Position numbers and translations under genes: made by a program
Notes under the pieces: model-generated
Told to the model about the DNA's origin: nothing
The model's input: only the letters and a program-made list of their open reading frames with translations
Database searches by the model: none
Assembly: GCF_913566895.1 (NCBI RefSeq)
Contig: NZ_CAJYCN010000001.1
Location: forward strand, 288,413-352,412
DNA: 64,000 bases
Source: Listeria ilorinensis
GTDB taxonomy: Bacteria; Bacillota; Bacilli; Lactobacillales; Listeriaceae
Direction of reading: 5' to 3'
Shown here: in pieces, positions 58,636-64,000 of the stretch
Numbering within the stretch: position 1 is the first letter of the stretch
How the letters are laid out: each line of letters opens with the position of its first letter

Positions 58636-60162
58636 ATGGTGGCAGAGATGCAGCTTAGAATAACATGGCCTGAAATGCCGAAACTAATAGTGGAGGGGCA
58701 AGAATTTGAGATAGTTCCTCGTGCATTTGTTGATGAGATTCTAAATGAGCTTCCAGATGAAGTGCCTGAAATTGGGTTTGGCTATCAGGAAGAAGGTCAA
58801 TATTTCCTTGTTGCGCGCGAAAATGTCCAGTTGAAAAAGCTATATTTGACGCCTGATTTGCCCGAATTAGAAGCTTTTGGAAATGTGACATTATTTGTCG
58901 GCTTCGTCTTCTTGAAGAATTTAAAAATTGATGAATATTTGGAAGCCTATGATACAGATTTTTCACCATCCTTAACAGTTCTTGGTGATTTGCATGTAAG
59001 ACAAGCGTTTTTGGGCGGGAATATTTTTTATGTACAGGGGGATTTAACGGCTTTCATTGTTTATGGTGAGTATAACCACGGTATGTTGTATGTAAATGGT
59101 ATTTTACGTGCAAAAGCTATTATTATGCAAGATATGGCTTGTTTTGCCAATCAGATCGAGGCAGAAATTCTTTATGATATGGATGAAATTGAGACAATCA
59201 ACTTGGTAAGAGCCGAAAATGGTGAACTCCAAAAAGTAAAAAATTTTTATATGAGTACGCATGAATTAAAGGACTTTCTTGCGGAAGGGATTGAAACAGT
59301 TCGACTTTGGGGACAAGATTATCCTAATGGGGTCATAGCAAGTGAGCTACATTTATTGTTGAATGATAAACCAACGAATTATCCCGATTTCTCTGCGCAT
59401 GTCGCAGAACGGTTTGATGCGATCTTTGGATTGGCTATTTTGCAGGCTGATAGGGATGGGCATGTGAAGCTTGAAATAGAAGATGGTCGCGGAAATAGCT
59501 GTATTTTCACTCAATATATATTTGAAGAAGCAGAATATCGGATGGTAGCAATTGAGTCTCCATTAGACACACGAATGATTCATCATACTGTAGCAGAAGA
59601 TCAGTACCAGGGTCATTTGGTCTATAAAAATCGGGAAACAGGGGAGGAAACAAGTACATTTACGATAAAGATGACTGACGATACATTGCAGGCTAGGATG
59701 ATCAAATATGCATTCGGTGTTGCAGAAGCAGGGATTTACAGATATATGGATGTTATTGCCCGGGAAATAAATACTGATACTCCTTTTGAACTGAAACCGG
59801 GCAAAGGTGCGGGGCAGGTTAGCTTTGATCTATCCTCTGTGCAGGTGGAGGAACTGGTCGGGTTTGCAGAAGCGAAGTGGGGAGAAAGCATGGAAAAGTT
59901 TGAACGTCGGTCAGGTGTAGAATTTAAATACCTTTTTGAAGAGTTGATCAGCATCACTTTTGATGCATCGATGAAAAATGTGACTTATCAAAATGTACCG
60001 GTTTTTGATGTACCTAGAAAACAGATCGTTGCTCTTTTGAAAGAGACTGATGCCAAGCCATATTTGAAAGAGGGTAAGATGATTTTTAAACAATTAGGCA
60101 TCGAGTTGGCAGGTATTACTTCTGAACGGATTGACCATATTCGGATATTTTCTTATTCATAA
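58636..60162 (+). CDS. unrecognised 508-residue cytosolic protein
   Basis: No family is recognised. The 508-residue protein is acidic and has no signal peptide or membrane segment. Residues about 75-200 look like stacked short strands with regular hydrophobic spacing (NVTLFVGFVFLKNLKI, LTVLGDLHVRQAFLGGNIFYVQGDLTA, ILRAKAIIMQDMACFAN), which suggests a beta-helix or bactofilin-like fold. The rest is mixed alpha/beta. Start choice is open: ATG 58636 gives the longest frame, while ATG 58648 is 6 bases after GGTGG. It is monocistronic. Confidence 0.7.
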   Translation: MVAEMQLRITWPEMPKLIVEGQEFEIVPRAFVDEILNELPDEVPEIGFGYQEEGQYFLVARENVQLKKLYLTPDLPELEAFGNVTLFVGFVFLKNLKIDEYLEAYDTDFSPSLTVLGDLHVRQAFLGGNIFYVQGDLTAFIVYGEYNHGMLYVNGILRAKAIIMQDMACFANQIEAEILYDMDEIETINLVRAENGELQKVKNFYMSTHELKDFLAEGIETVRLWGQDYPNGVIASELHLLLNDKPTNYPDFSAHVAERFDAIFGLAILQADRDGHVKLEIEDGRGNSCIFTQYIFEEAEYRMVAIESPLDTRMIHHTVAEDQYQGHLVYKNRETGEETSTFTIKMTDDTLQARMIKYAFGVAEAGIYRYMDVIAREINTDTPFELKPGKGAGQVSFDLSSVQVEELVGFAEAKWGESMEKFERRSGVEFKYLFEELISITFDASMKNVTYQNVPVFDVPRKQIVALLKETDAKPYLKEGKMIFKQLGIELAGITSERIDHIRIFSYS

Positions 60163-60171
60163 GCTATGTTC

Positions 60172-60207
60172 AAACAATGCTGTCAGCAAAAGATGGCATT
60201 GTTTTTA
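60172..60207 (+). terminator. terminator of the 508-residue gene
   Basis: AAACAATGC (60172-60180) pairs with GCATTGTTT (60196-60203), followed by T. Confidence 0.75.
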
Positions 60208-60652
60208 TTGGTATCGGATAGGGAGAGAAATAAATCCATTTTCAGGCACTTTTATGGCACTGAAACTCCAGAATAATCTCGAAAATAAATTCACTTTTTC
60301 ACAAAATAAACAAGTGCCCATAAAAATAAGCGAATAGGCCTAAAAATTTCTTCAATTAAGGAAAACAGAAAAAATTTTACAAACAAAACCTGATTTATCA
60401 ATGAATAAAAGAGATAAAAATTAAATTGTAAGCGCTTTTTATTGATGAGTTCGTTTTTTAAATGGTACACTTCTAATAAGTGTTAACGATTACACTGTGA
60501 AAAAAAGCAGGGGAAATTCAAAGGGCTATTTTGCAATTGTCAGATTTTATTGTATCATTAAAAGATATAAAAAAATTCGCTTGATCAAGTGGAAGTGGAT
60601 TTTTAGCGAATTGGTAAGGTAGAAAGCCCAAAATATTGAGGGGGAAATACAT
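60208..60652. other. long regulatory stretch before the amino-acid permease
   Basis: No gene is evident. TGTAAGCGCTTTTT (60427-60440) is a near match to the CcpA site. AGTGTTAACGATTACACT (60479-60496) has AGTGT/ACACT ends. The permease promoter is at 60531-60558. Confidence 0.5.
60531..60558 (+). promoter_or_regulatory. amino-acid permease promoter
   Basis: TTGCAA (60531-60536), 16 bases, TATCAT (60553-60558). The leader is about 90 nt. Confidence 0.55.
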
Positions 60653-62035
60653 ATGTCTGAAGATCAAACTTTAGCGAGAGGATTAAAAAATCGACATGTC
60701 CAGTTAATCGCAATTGGCGGGGCGATTGGGACAGGCTTATTTCTAGGTGCGGGTAAGTCCATCCATTTGGCGGGACCGTCCATTTTGTTTGCCTACATGA
60801 TTACAGGGATCATTTGTTTCCTGATTATGCGGGCGTTAGGAGAACTGTTGCTCTCGAATTTGAACTACCATTCATTTGTGGATTTTGTACATGACTATTT
60901 AGGAAATGGGGCAGCTTTTATTACAGGCTGGACGTATTGGTTCTGCTGGGTATCCATTGCAATGGCAGACTTGACGGCCGTCGGACTTTATATGCAGTTC
61001 TGGTTTCCAGGTTTGCCACAGTGGATCCCAGGTTTGATTGCGTTGGTCGTTTTGCTGGTCATGAATCTGGCCACGGTCAAGCTTTTTGGTGAAATGGAGT
61101 TCTGGTTTGCTTTGATTAAAGTGGTTGCGATCTTAGCGCTGATAGTCATTGGACTTTTCATGATTTCCAAAGGATTTTCCACAAGTTCGGGTCCAGCAAG
61201 CTTTACAAATCTCTGGAGTCATGGCGGCTGGTTTCCAAATGGCGCACAAGGGTTTATTTTATCGTTCCAAATGGTCATGTTCGCGTTCGCCGGGATCGAA
61301 CTGGTTGGCCTAACTGCAGGTGAAACGGAAGATCCAGAGCGTGTTATTCCGAAAGCAATCAATAATATTCCGTTAAGAATCATCATTTTTTACATAGGGG
61401 CCCTTTTAGTTATTATGAGTATTTACCCGTGGGATGCGGTTGATCCGAACGAGAGCCCGTTTGTTCAAGTATTTATGGCTGTTGGGATTACGGCGGCAGC
61501 AGGTATCGTTAATTTTGTTGTATTGACTTCAGCGGCTTCTGCATGTAACAGTGCGATTTTTAGTACAAGCCGAATGGTTTATTCTCTTGCGAAGGAAAAA
61601 AATGCACCTTATCCGATGACAAAATTGACTTCTCATAAAATACCATCGAATGCATTATTTTTCTCGACAATGGTGATTCTGGTAGCGGTCATTTTGAATT
61701 ATGTGATTCCGGAAGGTGTTTTTACCTTAGTCACGAGTATTTCGACCGTCTGTTTTATTTTTATCTGGGGCATCATGGTCATTTGTCACTTGAAATATCG
61801 TAAGACGCGCCCACAATTGGCAGCAAAAAGCAAATTCAAAATGCCACTGCATCCATTTTCCGATTATCTGGTACTGGCCTTTCTTGCTTTTATTGTGGTT
61901 GTGCTGGCACTTGCAGAGGACACACGTGTGGCACTCTTTGTTACGCCGGTATGGTTCTTACTGTTAATAGCGATTTATTTGGTGAAAAAAAGACAAAGCG
62001 GTCAAGAAACGAATCGTTCAGCAGATGTCGATTGA
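60653..62035 (+). CDS. APC-family amino-acid permease (CycA-like)
   Basis: A 460-residue permease with 12 helices. The AAT-type N-terminal motif IAIGGAIGTGLFLGAGKSIH, the LLSNLNYHSFVDFVHDYLG segment and the FAFAGIELVGLTAGETEDPERVIPKAIN block resemble the D-serine/D-alanine/glycine transporter CycA. The substrate is inferred. GAGGGGG precedes the ATG. A terminator follows. Confidence 0.87.
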   Translation: MSEDQTLARGLKNRHVQLIAIGGAIGTGLFLGAGKSIHLAGPSILFAYMITGIICFLIMRALGELLLSNLNYHSFVDFVHDYLGNGAAFITGWTYWFCWVSIAMADLTAVGLYMQFWFPGLPQWIPGLIALVVLLVMNLATVKLFGEMEFWFALIKVVAILALIVIGLFMISKGFSTSSGPASFTNLWSHGGWFPNGAQGFILSFQMVMFAFAGIELVGLTAGETEDPERVIPKAINNIPLRIIIFYIGALLVIMSIYPWDAVDPNESPFVQVFMAVGITAAAGIVNFVVLTSAASACNSAIFSTSRMVYSLAKEKNAPYPMTKLTSHKIPSNALFFSTMVILVAVILNYVIPEGVFTLVTSISTVCFIFIWGIMVICHLKYRKTRPQLAAKSKFKMPLHPFSDYLVLAFLAFIVVVLALAEDTRVALFVTPVWFLLLIAIYLVKKRQSGQETNRSADVD

Positions 62036-62043
62036 TAAAGAAG

Positions 62044-62084
62044 AAGAGGGCATAGCAACTATCGGCCGCATGCCCTCTTTTTTC
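62044..62084 (+). terminator. permease terminator
   Basis: AAGAGGGCAT (62044-62053) pairs with ATGCCCTCTT (62070-62079), then T. Confidence 0.85.
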
Positions 62085-62094
62085 ATGGAATTGC

Positions 62095-62122
62095 TTGCAA
62101 AATTACGTGAAAGTGCTATAAT
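62095..62122 (+). promoter_or_regulatory. tRNA-Lys promoter
   Basis: TTGCAA (62095-62100), 16 bases, TATAAT (62117-62122). Transcription starts about 20 bases before the mature tRNA. Confidence 0.7.
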
Positions 62123-62150
62123 ATTCTCTGTTGGTAATTTTTTCTATGAT

Positions 62151-62223
<73 letters not shown>

Positions 62224-62232
62224 TAGGGTGCC

Positions 62233-62308
62233 AAACCCACGAGACCGGAGACTTCATGGGCGTTTTAGGACGTTTGGAACATGAGGCTCGCGGTCTTTTT
62301 TTGTGGTT
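62233..62308 (+). terminator. tRNA-Lys terminator region
   Basis: AGACCG pairs with CGGTCT (near 62243 and 62291), followed by seven T. Outer AAACCCAC and GTGGTTT can extend the stem. Confidence 0.7.
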
Positions 62309-62359
62309 TGGGATAGGGAAGACGAATGCTTAAATAATATCTAGTTGCGAAAAACAAGC

Positions 62360-62402
62360 GAGCTGAAACCGTTCGGGTGGAATGGGTTTCAGCTCACTTT
62401 TG
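62360..62402 (-). terminator. terminator after the integrase remnant
   Basis: GAGCTGAAACC (62360-62370) pairs perfectly with GGTTTCAGCTC (62385-62395). The minus strand runs on into GCTTGTTTTT. Confidence 0.7.
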
Positions 62403-62451
62403 GTGACTAAATGGGTGTCAATTTTTATAGAAAATCTAGTTTGTCCCTCAT

Positions 62452-63488
62452 TTATTTTTGTTTATTTGGGAAAAGGTGACCGTAAGTATCGATGGTAGTT
62501 GTGATGCTTGCGTGTCCCATCCTTTCTTTGATAACTGTAATATTTTCGCCATTATTAATTAAAAGTGCGACGTGTGAATGTCTGAAATTGTGAAGTCGGA
62601 TTGGTTTTACACCACAACGATTACAAATGCGTCGAATTTTTTTAGTGCCAAAATTTTCTCTGATGGGATAACTTTCCTTATGTTGAAACACAACAGGATT
62701 TTCCTTTGAAATAAGTGTTGCCTGTGTATCTTTCCATGTGAGTAAATCTTGTGCAAGTTTAGAATTGATTGTTACAGTTCGGTTGCTAGTTTCGCTTTTG
62801 GGTGCAGTTATAACCATTTTTCCGCTGATAGAGGATACGGTTTTGGTAACTTGAATGTCTTGTTTCATAAAATCGATATCATCCCAAGTCAGTGCTAGTA
62901 ATTCGCCTGCTCTAAGACCTGTTAAATAAGCCGTTTGATAAAAAATTTTATGCACGGCTTCTTCTGGTGTGAGTGCAAAATAAAGGTTAAATACTCGGCA
63001 GACGTCCAGAAAGTCATTTTCTTTTTAATCCTTGCACATGGATTTGCTTGAATAAGAGATTCATCAATAGCTACATCAAACAATTTCTTTAGCAAGATCA
63101 TGTCTGTTATACGAAAGCCTAGTTGAAAGCAGATATTCGCGAAATTCTCTAATGTGTGTAGGTGTTATTTTTTAACTATGCTGTCTTTAAAATATGGGAG
63201 CGGGTGGTTGTTATAATAGCCTAATTACGTGCGAATATAGGTTGGTTTATGGTTAAGTGTGTAAGATTTGAAGTAAAGTTCACCTAGTTGATCAAAGGAC
63301 ATGTGCTTATCTGAAAGCAGCAGTAGACCGCTATAATAATTTTGCTTTAGTTGAGTTTCTATTTGTTGGGCAATTCGTTTTGACGGAATATCTTTATGCC
63401 AAATGCGTTTTTGTTTTCCGGTCACTGGATCAACGCCTAAACTAATGTCCATGTAATAAGAGCCCTCAGATTTTCTTTTTACTACCAT
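62452..63488 (-). pseudogene. broken phage/ICE tyrosine integrase
   Basis: Two intact pieces of one integrase gene. The N-terminal piece (63225-63488) is an AP2-like arm-binding domain (GSYYMDISLGVDPVTGKQKR) with a good GGAGG ribosome binding site. The C-terminal piece (62452-62955) has the catalytic set: Arg in TGLRAGELLALTWDDI, His-x-x-Arg in LHNFRHSHVALL, His in ERMGHASITTTIDTYGH and the final Tyr. The middle (62956-63224) still encodes recognisable core-domain sequence, but in two frames with stops, for instance TPTHIREFREYLL in one and KKLFDVAIDESLI in another. It is therefore inactive. Confidence 0.85.
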
Positions 63489-63659
63489 GAGTTCCTCCTA
63501 AGGTGTAGTGAATTCTAATTGTTTTGGAGAAACTCAGATTTTATGTTATATTCAACTTGCGACGGTGGAGTTTTGATAAAAAAGATTCATTTTCTTTTGT
63601 TAGAACTCTGCTTTTTTTGTACGTTCATGTACGAGCGGAATTAAATCTTTTCGATCAAT

Positions 63660-63834
63660 AAGAATCAAATTTAATTGATGATATAGGAGAACTGTATTAT
63701 ACGTTAGATTTATTGATGGATAAGAATTATTATGAGCAATTTACTGAGGATCCCAAAGAGGGTTGGAGAAAGGGAAGGAAGAATTGGCGAGGTTATTGGA
63801 TAAGATATATGAAGAGATAATAAGGACGGAATAG
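63660..63834 (+). pseudogene. frameshifted fragment of an unknown small gene
   Basis: Two overlapping frames join into one plausible C-terminus: LDLLMDKNYYEQFTEDPKEG and then EELARLLDKIYEEIIRTE, ending at TAG 63832-63834. The pattern looks like a helical accessory protein. The start is not found. Confidence 0.4.
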
Positions 63835-63889
63835 TTGATATGTTAGTAATCTTAGTTCGTTATAATTCTTGTAATTAAATTTAAAGATT

Positions 63890-63957
63890 AAAAGAACTAG
63901 AGGCCTTGTAATAAGAGGGGGTAAAAAAGTACTCTTTACAAGTTTTCTAGTTCTTTT
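63890..63957. repeat. long imperfect inverted repeat
   Basis: AAAAGAACTAG (63890-63900) and CTAGTTCTTTT (63947-63957) enclose CTTGTAATAAGAG and CTCTTTACAAG, which also pair. It could be a terminator or the edge of a mobile element. Confidence 0.55.
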
Positions 63958-64000
63958 AGCTGTATATTCGATTCTTTTCATGAAGGTTCGATTTTATAGA

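Larger units (their letters stand above)
63489..64000. other. degraded DNA at the window end
   Basis: No intact gene was found. From about 63670 to 63834 the plus strand keeps a broken reading frame: YYEQFTEDPKEGWRKGR in one frame and KEELARLLDKIYEEIIRTE in the next, so one base has been lost or gained near 63775. A long inverted repeat follows at 63890-63957. Confidence 0.5.

Noticed and set aside
60131..60337. 68-residue ORF after the 508-residue gene
   Set aside because: It overlaps that gene and its terminator, and it has no plausible start.
63793..63981. 62-residue minus-strand ORF near the end
   Set aside because: It runs through the inverted repeat and the gene fragment on the other strand, and no ribosome binding site is seen.

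Overview
The window looks like the replication-origin region of a Listeria-like firmicute (family Listeriaceae). It opens with rpmH, oriC, dnaA, dnaN, a MATE pump, an S4-domain gene, recF, gyrB and gyrA. Further along come a mevalonate operon, qoxABCD, a phospho-beta-glucosidase, a beta-glucoside PTS, arginine deiminase, rpsF-ssb-rpsR, agrBDCA, gdpP, rplI, dnaC and purA. From general knowledge this order matches the start of the L. monocytogenes chromosome. Several blocks differ from it, so a more distant species (L. grayi-like is one guess) or a related genus is likely; the sequence alone does not settle this.

Layout. 1-11.7 kb: origin and DNA-metabolism core, with DnaA boxes on both sides of dnaA and an unrecognised 156-residue gene inserted between rpmH and the boxes. 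11.7-16.7 kb: accessory genes (hydrolase, MFS, CPBP-like membrane protein, AraC regulator, acetyltransferase). 17-24.3 kb: mevalonate operon and quinol oxidase operon. 24.4-30.7 kb: an ABC transporter next to a two-component system, an FMN-binding-like protein and a lipoprotein phosphatase. 30.8-41.9 kb: bglA, an Rrf2-methyltransferase fusion, a large LPXTG surface protein beside a Crp/Fnr regulator, a beta-glucoside PTS with an antitermination leader, a histidine-phosphatase lipoprotein, a perfect parS site and an S66 peptidase. 41.9-45.7 kb: small membrane proteins, DedA and arcA. 46-50.4 kb: rpsF-ssb-rpsR and the agr quorum-sensing operon. 50.5-58.1 kb: gdpP-rplI-dnaC, a probable type I toxin-antitoxin locus, a universal stress protein, a TetR-flavodoxin pair and purA. 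58.2-64 kb: two unrecognised genes, an amino-acid permease, tRNA-Lys, a broken integrase and other debris.

The most notable find is between dnaC and the universal stress gene. A 46-codon minus-strand ORF has the look of an Fst-family membrane toxin, with its own promoter and a strong ribosome binding site. Its mRNA leader shares two ordered repeats with a perfect 14-bp hairpin downstream, and a plus-strand promoter points into that hairpin. This fits a par-like toxin with a small antisense RNA. Also notable are a 50-residue AgrD whose predicted peptide core is CVLLT, an 11-codon leader ORF before the MFS gene, and several well-formed palindromic operators.

Starts were chosen from ribosome binding sites where several were possible; TTG and GTG starts are common here. 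Coordinates of terminators and promoters are read by eye.
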